Shown: positions 1 to 6,208 of the stretch, in pieces | Layout: every line of letters begins with the position of its first letter | Position numbering within the stretch: the first letter of the stretch is position 1 | DNA from: Spirochaetaceae bacterium | Lineage (GTDB): Bacteria; Spirochaetota; Spirochaetia; Treponematales; Breznakiellaceae | DNA length: 12,567 nt | Assembly (NCBI GenBank): GCA_031256815.1 | Contig: JAIRPU010000051.1 | Location: forward strand, 1 to 12,567 | Direction of reading: 5' to 3' | The notes under the pieces: generated by a model | Seen by the model: the letters and a program-made list of their open reading frames with translations, nothing else | Database searches by the model: none | What the model was told of the DNA's origin: nothing | Translations under genes and position numbers: made by a program

Positions 1-290
1 ATAAGGCAGCGCTTCGCGCAGGCCGCGGCGGCAAACGCCGGCAGCTTGTGGAAAAACGCACCGCGCTTTTCAAGGCTGCCCCACTCTGCGCGAAGCGCAG
101 AGTGGGGGTAAATAAGGCAGCGCCCTGCCAAGCATTGCGCAAGCCGCGGCCGATAAGGCCGCGCTTCGCGCATGCCCCGCGGCGGCAAACGCGCCAATGT
201 TGCGCCCGCAGGGCGTAGATAACCACGGTTGCACGCCTCCGGCAAAAACCGCGCTTTCCGCTACAATTTGCTTCGCTTCGCTTGCAAATT
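1..290. repeat. GC-rich island of imperfect direct repeats and hairpins
   Basis: This gene-free stretch is much richer in GC than the DNA after 350. Positions 1-38 recur at 153-192 with only a couple of substitutions and a 2-nt gap; both begin ATAAGGC, pass through GCGCTTCGCGCA and end in GCGGCGGCAAACGC. The first 12 bases occur a third time, exactly, at 112-123. Several hairpins are packed in: an imperfect long one spanning 40-80, a perfect 13-bp stem at 79-107, a 7-bp stem with a GATAA loop at 145-163, a 7-bp stem with one GU pair at 201-217, and a 7-bp stem with a 12-nt loop at 265-290. It resembles a REP-like or degenerate palindromic repeat cluster cut by the window edge. No transposase or phage gene accompanies it, and its function is unknown. 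Confidence 0.6.
79..107. repeat. Perfect 13-bp hairpin with 3-nt loop
   Basis: The arms CCCCACTCTGCGC (79-91) and GCGCAGAGTGGGG (95-107) are exact reverse complements around a GAA loop. Such a stem would be very stable in RNA or single-stranded DNA. No T-tract follows on either strand, so it does not look like a classical intrinsic terminator. It lies inside the GC-rich repeat island. Confidence 0.7.
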
Positions 291-348
291 CCGCTTCAAT
301 CGCTTGCGCGGGTGTCTGCAGATACCTTTTGTTCAAAATAATTGCCAA

Positions 349-519
349 TGTCTGGACACAAATTATTTATAATTAGGAATTGCTGTAAATACACAACCGG
401 TAATTTTACTTTTATAAAACACATGATAGAGTTGTCTATGTGGCGAAAGATACTAAGTGCGCAGTCTGGTATGTTTCAAGAAATTGAAGAGCAGGCCGTA
501 ATGGTTTTATTATAAAGAT
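349..519. other. AT-rich upstream region of rqcH, no gene seen
   Basis: The 171 bases between the repeat island and rqcH are AT-rich. A perfect TATAAT hexamer lies at 368-373 but lacks a well-spaced -35 box: TTGCCA at 342 is 20 nt away and TGGACA at 353 only 9 nt. A short inverted repeat (ATAGA, 4-nt loop, TCTAT) sits at 426-439. A 30-codon open frame at 423-515 has no ribosome binding site and is not called. The region probably holds the rqcH promoter, but I cannot place it firmly. Confidence 0.3.
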
Positions 520-2070
520 ATGTCTTTAAACTGGAAAGAAATTGATCTTATCTTAAATGAGTTAAATCTGCCGGGCGCGCAAATACAAAAAGTTACACAA
601 AGTTCTTACGATACGCTTTGTTTATCGCTTTATGGCCACGCCGGTTTACAAAGTTTGCTTATTGTAATAACTCCGGGTGTTTGCCGTCTGCATAATACTC
701 ATCGCGCCGTTCCAAAAACCGAAAAACCGCTGCGTTTTTCTGAATTACTCAAATCGCGCATACTAAATTTTCGCATTGAAGAAGCGGTGCAGATTGGCAG
801 CGACCGCATAATTCGTTTTGCGCTGCGGCATGGCAGCGAGCGGCTTTTTCTTTTTTCAAAACTGTGGTCAAACGCGGCAAATGTTTTGCTCTGCGATAAA
901 GACGGCGTAATCATTGACGCTATGCGCCGGCTTCCAAAACGCGGCGAAATTAAAGGCGGCATAATCGATATAACAAACGGAAAAGTTTTTGTTCCAGAGT
1001 TAAAAACCGGCGCGCCCTTATCGGCTTCGAGTAACAAAATCACCGGCGCAGCGCAATCATCTGCCACGCCCGCGTCTGCCACGCCCGCGCCAACGCCGGC
1101 CGCCCACGCGGCGCACACTCCAACCCCCGCCGCGCGGACAACCTATGAGGTGCGGAATTTACCCGGAAGCGGGAGCTTTAACAGCCGTGTAGATGACTGG
1201 TACGCTGTTCATGGACAGGCGCTTTCTCTGGAAAGCCTTCGTTTGCGGGCGCAAAAACGTTTTGGCGCAAGTATCTCCCGTTTAGAAGCGGCTTTGGAAC
1301 GGCTTTATGCAAAAGAGGCGGATTTCAGTTCGCCGCAAAGGCTTAAAGAGTATGGAGAGATAATTCTTGCCAATGTTCATTCTATAAAAAAAGGCGATAC
1401 CTGGCTTAACGCGGAAGATTTTTACCACGAAAACACGGCTATTCGTGTTAAGCTCGACCCGCAAAAAAAAGCGCAAGAGAATGCCGCCGTTTATTTTGAG
1501 CAGTATCAAAAAGCCAAAAACGGGCTGGAGGCGGTTCGCGCCGAAATTGACGCTGTTCGTTCCGAAATTTTACGGCAAAAAACGGCGTTTGACGCGCTTT
1601 TGCTGGAAGAAAACCCGCTTCGTCTTCAAAAAATTCTAAAAACAAATTCAGGCGGCGATGTAAAAAACGAAAAAACAAAAACCGGACTAAGTTTTAAACG
1701 TGGAAACTGGCTGATTTTTGTTGGACGCAGCGCCGCCGAAAACGATGAATTGCTGCGCCGCCATGTTAAAGGCAACGATTTGTGGCTGCACGCGCGCGAT
1801 TTTCCCGGCGCTTATGTTTTTATCAAGGCACGCTCGGGCAAAAGCGTGCCTTTGGAAATTCTTCTTGATGCAGGAAACCTTGCATTGTTTTATTCAAAAG
1901 GACGAAACGGAGGCAAAGGCGATTTGTTCTACACACAGGTAAAGTATTTACGACGCGCAAAAGGCAAACCGCGCGGGCAGGTTCTTCCAACACAGGAAAA
2001 AAACATTTTTATAAAACTTGAGGAACGCCGTCTTAAAGAACTGGAATTATGCAAAGTTCAATCCGGTTAA
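520..2070 (+). CDS. rqcH: RqcH-type ribosome quality-control protein (NFACT family)
   Basis: NFACT proteins bind 50S subunits carrying stalled nascent chains and tRNA and, in bacteria, recruit tRNA-Ala to add C-terminal alanine tails that mark the chains for degradation. They were formerly annotated as fibronectin-binding proteins. Visible here are the NFACT-N domain (about residues 1-160), a coiled-coil middle with LKEYGE (275-280) and LDPQ...ENAAVYFEQYQKAK (312-333), and the NFACT-R domain (about 390-490) with GRSAAENDELL and DLWLHARDFPGAYV. D95-R96 in SDRI matches the conserved Asp-Arg pair needed for tailing in the Bacillus protein. At 516 residues it is shorter than Bacillus RqcH (about 570). 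A low-complexity Ala/Pro/Thr linker (about 176-207) occupies the place where that protein has a helix-hairpin-helix domain. The start is the first ATG after an in-frame stop at 499; no clear Shine-Dalgarno precedes it. A fibronectin-binding role is not supported by sequence. Confidence 0.9.
   Translation: MSLNWKEIDLILNELNLPGAQIQKVTQSSYDTLCLSLYGHAGLQSLLIVITPGVCRLHNTHRAVPKTEKPLRFSELLKSRILNFRIEEAVQIGSDRIIRFALRHGSERLFLFSKLWSNAANVLLCDKDGVIIDAMRRLPKRGEIKGGIIDITNGKVFVPELKTGAPLSASSNKITGAAQSSATPASATPAPTPAAHAAHTPTPAARTTYEVRNLPGSGSFNSRVDDWYAVHGQALSLESLRLRAQKRFGASISRLEAALERLYAKEADFSSPQRLKEYGEIILANVHSIKKGDTWLNAEDFYHENTAIRVKLDPQKKAQENAAVYFEQYQKAKNGLEAVRAEIDAVRSEILRQKTAFDALLLEENPLRLQKILKTNSGGDVKNEKTKTGLSFKRGNWLIFVGRSAAENDELLRRHVKGNDLWLHARDFPGAYVFIKARSGKSVPLEILLDAGNLALFYSKGRNGGKGDLFYTQVKYLRRAKGKPRGQVLPTQEKNIFIKLEERRLKELELCKVQSG
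1060..1089 (+). repeat. Tandem 15-bp duplication inside rqcH
   Basis: Two perfect copies of TCTGCCACGCCCGCG (1060-1074 and 1075-1089) encode the pentapeptide SATPA twice. Fifteen bases keep the frame, so copy number can change without breaking the gene. The repeat lies in an Ala/Pro/Thr-rich linker that is GC-richer than the rest of the gene. Confidence 0.9.
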
Positions 2071-2085
2071 AAACAAACCAAAAAA

Positions 2086-2110
2086 ATGCCGAATTATTAT
2101 AATAAGGCAT
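2086..2110 (+). promoter_or_regulatory. Palindrome with TATAAT just upstream of the comFB-like gene
   Basis: The arms ATGCC (2086-2090) and GGCAT (2106-2110) flank a perfect 12-bp palindrome, TTATTATAATAA (2094-2105), offset by GAA. It contains TATAAT (2098-2103), and the ribosome binding site AGGAG (2111-2115) follows at once. It could be an operator over a -10 box or a leader hairpin. No convincing -35 box lies 16-18 nt upstream of the TATAAT. Confidence 0.35.
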
Positions 2111-2121
2111 AGGAGCTGTTT

Positions 2122-2418
2122 ATGGACTTTGATATAAATAACTATAATTTTGAAAACCTGGTTGACGAAGGATTAAAACTTGTTATAGCGGAGCTTATCC
2201 GCCAGCTTGCAACAAAAAAAGATATATGTTTTTGCGAAGATTGCGTTTTGGACATGGCTGCGCTGGCGCTTAATTCACTGCCGCCGCGCTATCGCTGCTC
2301 ACTTTTGGGCAGGATATATCAGGCGGACGGCATGAACGACCCGGCTTATGCGGCAAGTTTAAAACACGCCGTTAAAGTGGCCATAGAACGTGTAAGTCAG
2401 AATCCCTCTCATGATTAG
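2122..2418 (+). CDS. ComFB-family small protein
   Basis: This 98-residue acidic protein matches the late-competence ComFB family along its whole length. It has an N-terminal helix with NLVDEGLKLVIAEL, a cysteine cluster CFCEDC (residues 32-37), the signature MAALALNSLPPRYR (about 40-53), and a C-terminal helix ending in AIERVSQNP with a final histidine close by. ComFB was named from the Bacillus comF operon, but the family occurs widely in bacteria without competence genes, and some members have been reported to bind cyclic dinucleotides. The cysteines could hold zinc (inference). No other competence gene is in the window, so a competence role is not supported. Start choice is firm: AGGAG at 2111-2115 lies 6 nt before the ATG. 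The gene stands alone between two noncoding gaps. The family call is confident, the function is not. Confidence 0.8.
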   Translation: MDFDINNYNFENLVDEGLKLVIAELIRQLATKKDICFCEDCVLDMAALALNSLPPRYRCSLLGRIYQADGMNDPAYAASLKHAVKVAIERVSQNPSHD

Positions 2419-2495
2419 GCAGTTTTACAAGCGTCAAACTTCATAAAAACATAGCGAATCACTGCTAAAAAAATTGCCATTTTATACCGGAAATT

Positions 2496-2544
2496 GCGTT
2501 AACGCTTCTCTCTTTTTATTCAGGCGGGCGCAAACAAGCGCTTG
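2496..2544. promoter_or_regulatory. Two 10-bp perfect palindromes (possible operators)
   Basis: GCGTTAACGC (2496-2505) and CAAGCGCTTG (2535-2544) are exact palindromes 39 nt apart, start to start, in the 170-nt gap before the secreted-protein gene. The second overlaps the proposed -35 box, a typical place for a repressor site. Their sequences differ, so they would not be two copies of one site. Short palindromes can arise by chance. Confidence 0.3.
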
Positions 2545-2570
2545 CATTTTTTAATATATTATACGATAAT
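2542..2570 (+). promoter_or_regulatory. Probable sigma-70-type promoter
   Basis: TTGCAT (2542-2547) and GATAAT (2565-2570) are separated by 17 nt, in an AT-rich stretch that ends 18 nt before the ATG at 2589. GATAAT matches the -10 consensus at five of six positions; the -35 box keeps only TTG. It would drive the secreted-protein and phosphoesterase genes. Confidence 0.45.
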
Positions 2571-2588
2571 AGAATAAGAGAGGTAAAA

Positions 2589-3047
2589 ATGAAATCATTA
2601 AAACCACTTATAATAGCGAGTATGATTTTAACGGTTGGCATGGGTGCGTTTGCTCAGGACGCTCAGCAGGATTCGGGTTCGGGGACGCGCTCGGAGTTTT
2701 ATGTTGTGCAGATACCTATTGAGCGTGTTTTTGCGCATACCAAAGGTTACATTGTCGAATACCGGCAAACCCCTTTGGTAAACAAAAAAATTTATATTCC
2801 AATGGAATGGTTTGTTCCTGCAACAGGCGAGAATAAAGGCACTGCGCGTAAAGGCGAGATTATTCTTATGGGAACAGGCGCTCTTTGGCCGCATATCAGC
2901 GTGTACTACAAAGATGGAGTTGTAGACCATGTAAGGTTGTATGTGCGCCGCGATGGGCATCATTTTACCTGGGGTTATGTAAATCCGGCGGAGAATATCG
3001 ACGCGCATTTTGAGAATATTACCGATTTAAAAATAGAATACAAATAG
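2589..3047 (+). CDS. Unrecognised secreted protein, 152 residues
   Basis: I do not recognise this family. A classical signal peptide is visible: MKSLK, a hydrophobic core to about residue 20, and a likely cleavage after AFA (residue 22) before QDAQQD. There is no cysteine at the cleavage site, so it is predicted to be periplasmic rather than a lipoprotein. After a short polar, Gly/Ser-rich linker comes a compact segment rich in alternating hydrophobic residues and aromatics (FYVVQIPIERVF, KKIYIPMEWF, HISVYYKDG, HHFTWGYV), which suggests a small beta-sheet domain. No catalytic motif stands out. GAGAGG (2578-2583) lies 5 nt before the ATG and supports the start. The stop is 1 nt before the next ATG, so it is almost certainly cotranscribed with the phosphoesterase gene. 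Confidence 0.8.
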   Translation: MKSLKPLIIASMILTVGMGAFAQDAQQDSGSGTRSEFYVVQIPIERVFAHTKGYIVEYRQTPLVNKKIYIPMEWFVPATGENKGTARKGEIILMGTGALWPHISVYYKDGVVDHVRLYVRRDGHHFTWGYVNPAENIDAHFENITDLKIEYK

Positions 3048-3048
3048 A

Positions 3049-4026
3049 ATGTTTATTGCATCCGAGCCTCCTTCTGCTCTGCTTGATTTTATCAACAAAT
3101 ACAACAATTTTTTGATAGCAGGGCATACGGAGCCGGACGGTGATTGTGTTTCCTGCCAGCTCGTTTTAAGTTCCGCTCTGCGCCGCCTTGGCAAAACTGC
3201 CATTCCCTGTCAGGCAGGCCCTTTTAAACGGCGCGAAATAGCCGGGTTTGAATCTCAATTTACAGCTGAAATTTCAAATGACATAAGGCAAAATGCCGCG
3301 CTAATAATTGTTGATTGTTCTTCAATCGAAAGGACGGGCGCTTTAAAAGATTGTTTCAAAGGTATGCCTGTTGCCGTTATAGATCATCACGCAACAGGAA
3401 AAGCAATAGATTCCGAAGTTTCGTATATCGATTCTTCCGCGCCTGCGGCAATGCTGTTGGTCTATTCACTTATAAAAGCGCTCAATGTTAAAATTAACGA
3501 AGCGGAAGCGCAGCTTCTGTTTTTGGGGCTTGCCGCAGACACCGGTTTTTTCAGGCATTTGGACGAAGGCAGCGCCGGAATCTTCGATGTTGCCGCCGAT
3601 TTAGTCCGCGCCGGCGCTAACCCCAAAACAGTATTTAACATTATGAATGGCGGGAAGAGCCTTAACTCGCGGCGTTTGCTTGGCGCAATACTCTGCCGTA
3701 CAGAGTCTCATTTTGAAGGCAAACTTATTATTTCCAGCGAAGAACGCAGCGATTCGGAGCGTTACGGGCTTGAAAGCCGCGATTCCGATACTCTTTATCA
3801 ACTATTGCTTGCAATAGAAGGGGTAGAAGCAATTGCTGTTATAAGGCAGGAAACAGACGAAAAATGCACGATAGGCTTACGTTCCCGCGATTCTGTAGAC
3901 GTATCGTTAATTGCCGCCGCGCTTGGCGGCGGCGGTCATAAAAACGCATCCGGACTTTCCGCAAAAGGCCAAATAAAAGAAATTCGCGCCAAAGTGCTTG
4001 CGGAATTTAAAAAAGTGTTTCTATAA
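3049..4026 (+). CDS. nrnA: DHH/DHHA1 phosphoesterase, NrnA-like
   Basis: Members of this family are manganese-dependent phosphoesterases. NrnA degrades short oligoribonucleotides (nanoRNA) and linear dinucleotides such as pApA, and some also dephosphorylate pAp. All DHH motifs are present: GHTEPDGD (H26, D30, D32), IIVDCS (D89), the DHH triad IDHH (D112-H114) and LAADTGFFRH (D164). The C-terminal DHHA1 domain carries the substrate-binding glycine loop GGGGHKNASG (293-302). At 325 residues it has the usual length of single-unit NrnA-type enzymes, without the CBS or GGDEF domains of PpaC or GdpP. It starts 1 nt after the stop of the secreted-protein gene with no Shine-Dalgarno of its own, suggesting translational coupling. 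Its exact substrate range cannot be told from sequence; a pAp phosphatase role is the main alternative. Confidence 0.87.
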   Translation: MFIASEPPSALLDFINKYNNFLIAGHTEPDGDCVSCQLVLSSALRRLGKTAIPCQAGPFKRREIAGFESQFTAEISNDIRQNAALIIVDCSSIERTGALKDCFKGMPVAVIDHHATGKAIDSEVSYIDSSAPAAMLLVYSLIKALNVKINEAEAQLLFLGLAADTGFFRHLDEGSAGIFDVAADLVRAGANPKTVFNIMNGGKSLNSRRLLGAILCRTESHFEGKLIISSEERSDSERYGLESRDSDTLYQLLLAIEGVEAIAVIRQETDEKCTIGLRSRDSVDVSLIAAALGGGGHKNASGLSAKGQIKEIRAKVLAEFKKVFL

Positions 4027-4030
4027 ACTA

Positions 4031-4951
4031 CTATTCATCCCAAAGCCAGGTAGAAAGATACCTTTCGCCTGTGTCGGGAAGCACAACAACAATTGTTTTA
4101 CCTTTGTTTTCCGGCCTTTTGGAAATTGTAAGCGCCGCTTCCAGCGCGCCGCCAGACGAAATTCCAACAAGTATACCCTCTTCCTTTGCAGCGCGGCGCG
4201 CAATATTGCCCGCTTTTACTTCGTCGGTTTGGTAAATTTCATCAACAATCTGTTTGTCAAACACTTTAGGCACAAAGCCTGCGCCAATGCCTTGAATTTT
4301 ATGCGGGCCAGGGTTCCCGCCGGAAAGCACAGGCGAAGACGCCGGTTCTACAGCAACTACTTTTACAGAAGCTTTTTTGCCTTTTAAAAAGCGGCCTGCG
4401 CCTGTAATTGTACCGCCGGTTCCAACGCCGCCAATTAAAATATCAACCTTGCCCTGCGTATCTTCCCAAATTTCGGGACCTGTAGTTTCTTCGTGTATCG
4501 ACGGATTTGCGCTGTTTTCAAATTGCTGCGGAATAAACGAATGTGGCGTGGCCGCCGCAATTTCTTCCGCTTTGGCAATAGCGCCTTTCATTCCCTTTGC
4601 GCCTTCTGTAAGTTCAAGTTGAGCGCCAAGCGCTTTTAGCAATTTGCGCCTTTCTATGCTCATTGTTTCGGGCATGGTTAAAATCAGTTTATAACCCTTT
4701 ACCGCGCAAACAAATGCAAGCCCTATGCCGGTATTACCGCTTGTAGGTTCAATAATAACCGTATTTGGGTTAATTTTACCTTTTTTTTCCGCATCTTCTA
4801 TCATTGCAAGCGCAATGCGGTCTTTTACACTGTGAAGCGGATTAAAACTTTCCAGTTTAGCATAAACTTCCGCTCCCCCTTCATTCAGCCTGTTAATCCT
4901 GACTATAGGCGTTTTACCAATTAAATCAGTAATCTTTCCTACACACGCCAT
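4031..4951 (-). CDS. cysK: Cysteine synthase A (O-acetylserine sulfhydrylase)
   Basis: This PLP enzyme makes cysteine from O-acetylserine and sulfide in the cytoplasm. The diagnostic motifs are all present: the PLP lysine in SVKDR (K43), the substrate loop TSGNTG (70-75), the phosphate-binding GGVGTGGT (174-181), HKIQGIGAGFVP (217-228), and GISSGGA (263-269), whose second serine contacts the pyridine nitrogen, then PDTGERYLST (292-301). Its 306 residues are typical of CysK; CysM and cystathionine beta-synthase are less likely given the length and motifs. The start is firm: GGAGG (complement of 4957-4961) lies 5 nt before the ATG. It converges on nrnA with a 4-nt gap and no terminator hairpin. 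No serine acetyltransferase gene is in the window. Confidence 0.95.
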   Translation of the reverse strand: MACVGKITDLIGKTPIVRINRLNEGGAEVYAKLESFNPLHSVKDRIALAMIEDAEKKGKINPNTVIIEPTSGNTGIGLAFVCAVKGYKLILTMPETMSIERRKLLKALGAQLELTEGAKGMKGAIAKAEEIAAATPHSFIPQQFENSANPSIHEETTGPEIWEDTQGKVDILIGGVGTGGTITGAGRFLKGKKASVKVVAVEPASSPVLSGGNPGPHKIQGIGAGFVPKVFDKQIVDEIYQTDEVKAGNIARRAAKEEGILVGISSGGALEAALTISKRPENKGKTIVVVLPDTGERYLSTWLWDE

Positions 4952-4983
4952 AAAAACCTCCGTATCTTAGTATTTACACGTAT

Positions 4984-5010
4984 ATTATAAGAAAATATGA
5001 ATTATGTCAA
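4984..5010 (-). promoter_or_regulatory. cysK promoter
   Basis: On the minus strand a perfect TTGACA (5005-5010) and a perfect TATAAT (4984-4989) are 15 nt apart, slightly closer than the ideal 17. They lie about 30 nt upstream of the cysK start codon, with a strong ribosome binding site between. This suggests cysK is transcribed on its own, even though it lies downstream of the SEDS gene on the same strand. Confidence 0.65.
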
Positions 5011-5030
5011 CAAGAGTATTGAATTTTATT

Positions 5031-5052
5031 GCGGACTATTTTAGCGGACTAT
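5031..5052 (-). promoter_or_regulatory. 9-bp direct repeat upstream of the cysK promoter
   Basis: GCGGACTAT occurs at 5031-5039 and 5044-5052; on the minus strand it reads ATAGTCCGC twice with a 4-nt spacer. The pair starts about 21 nt upstream of the -35 box, where an activator could bind. It lies between the end of the SEDS gene and cysK. Function is inferred from position only. Confidence 0.35.
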
Positions 5053-5074
5053 ATGAATGTTTTGCACAGAGTTT

Positions 5075-6208
5075 TTATGCTGCGCGGCGCGAGATATTTG
5101 CCACACAGCCTGAAGCAACAAGCGTTGTAATAAGGGAAGAGCCGCCGGCGGAAAAGAAGGGCAATGGAACTCCGGTTACAGGAATAACACGGGCAACAAC
5201 GGATATGTTCATTAACATTTGTAAGATAATTGTTGTAACGAGTCCCGCGCAGAGCAGTTTGCAAAAAAGTTCGCTTGAACGCAGCGCTATCCTGTAGCCG
5301 CGGAATGCAAATAACGCAAAACAAAACACAAACAGCAGCACACCCAAAAAACCGGCTTCTTCGGCAAATGCGGTAAAAATAAAATCAGATTGAATTGCGG
5401 GGACGTTTGCTATTTTCCATTCGCCCTGCCCTATTCCACGTCCAAGAAAGCCTCCAAAACGCAGCGCTTTTTCCGATGCGTCTGATTGAAATCCCGCCTC
5501 CAGCGGCTGGAAGCTTGGGTCTATAAAAGACATAAGCCGTAAAAGCCTGTACTCTTTGGTTACAATCAGCAGCGCGGAAACAGGAATCAGCATTATTGCG
5601 GCGCTTAAAAAATAGCGTATTTTTATACCTGCAAGAAAAAACATGATAAGCGCGTTAACCGTAATAAAAAGCGCCGTAGAAAAATCGTTTTGCAAATATA
5701 TAACAATAAAGAACAACAGCGAAACAATAACCGGCGCCATAAGCACCCCGCGGAATTCTTCTATGCGGTCTTGTTTTTTGTCAAGAATATGCGCCAGATA
5801 AAATGGCAGCACAAATTTTACAAACTCCGAAGGCTGAATCGTCCAGCCTGCAATGCGTATCCAGCGCGAAGCGCCTCCAGAATGAACGCCAATACCCGGA
5901 AAGAATGGCAGGGCGCAGAGAAAAAGAGCGCCAAGCACAACAGGGGTTATGCAGCTTCGCAGCCAGTTTAGATTTATATGCGAAAAGATAAAAAAAAATA
6001 AAAAGCCCGCAAGCGCGTAAATACTTTGCCTTGTAATAAGATAAAATTTATCGTCATACCATCGGTCGGCAAATGAATGTGATGCGGAATAAAGCGTTAC
6101 AAGCCCCGCTCCCGTTAAAAGCAGTGTTAATGCCGTCCACACATGGTCAAAAGAATTTTTTTCTGTATCAGTTTTTAAGCGCAAACCTTTATTCCAAAAC
6201 TGGCCCAA
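5075..6208 (-). CDS. ftsW: SEDS peptidoglycan glycosyltransferase, FtsW/RodA family (FtsW-like)
   Basis: SEDS proteins are multi-pass inner-membrane enzymes that polymerise lipid II into glycan strands with a partner class B PBP. About ten hydrophobic segments are visible. Family motifs include GGASRWIRIAGWTIQPSE (111-128), FGGFLGRGIGQGEW (251-264), the loop SDFIFTAFAEEAGF (274-287) with the catalytic-type aspartate D275, and PVTGVPLPFFSAGGSSLI (343-360). The GGSSL ending favours FtsW over RodA, but this is not decisive. The loop usually read as QPDLGTA is QNDFSTA here (173-179). No ATG start fits: TTG at 6206-6208 overlaps the upstream gene by 34 nt, and TTG at 6182-6184, with AAAGG just before it, overlaps by 10 nt. 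The overlap implies cotranscription and translational coupling. Confidence 0.88.
   Translation of the reverse strand: MGQFWNKGLRLKTDTEKNSFDHVWTALTLLLTGAGLVTLYSASHSFADRWYDDKFYLITRQSIYALAGFLFFFIFSHINLNWLRSCITPVVLGALFLCALPFFPGIGVHSGGASRWIRIAGWTIQPSEFVKFVLPFYLAHILDKKQDRIEEFRGVLMAPVIVSLLFFIVIYLQNDFSTALFITVNALIMFFLAGIKIRYFLSAAIMLIPVSALLIVTKEYRLLRLMSFIDPSFQPLEAGFQSDASEKALRFGGFLGRGIGQGEWKIANVPAIQSDFIFTAFAEEAGFLGVLLFVFCFALFAFRGYRIALRSSELFCKLLCAGLVTTIILQMLMNISVVARVIPVTGVPLPFFSAGGSSLITTLVASGCVANISRRAA

Noticed and set aside
79..107. Intrinsic terminator
   Set aside because: The stem is perfect but no T-tract follows on either strand, and no gene is seen ending into it.
70..348. Minus-strand open frame of 92 codons across the repeat island
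   Set aside because: It starts at TTG without a ribosome binding site, runs through the hairpins and direct repeats, and is Ala/Arg-rich in the way GC-rich repeats produce by chance. The N-terminal third looks somewhat coding-like, so a decayed gene cannot be excluded.
423..515. 30-codon open frame just upstream of rqcH
   Set aside because: It has no Shine-Dalgarno and no recognisable peptide, and its stop nearly abuts the rqcH start. Too short to support without conservation data.
520..2070. Fibronectin-binding adhesin
   Set aside because: This is the historical name of the family. The protein has no signal peptide and carries NFACT-N and NFACT-R with the Asp-Arg pair, pointing to a cytoplasmic ribosome role.
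2122..2418. Natural competence locus
   Set aside because: Only a ComFB-like gene is present; no DNA-uptake or other com gene is in the window, and the family is widespread outside competent bacteria.
4377..4622. Plus-strand open frame inside cysK
   Set aside because: cysK is intact with all its motifs on the other strand; this frame is a shadow.
5990..5998. Run of nine A (T on the coding strand) in the SEDS gene as a phase-variation tract
   Set aside because: It encodes phenylalanines of a membrane segment in an essential-type gene; such runs are common in AT-rich membrane-protein genes and there is no sign of switching.
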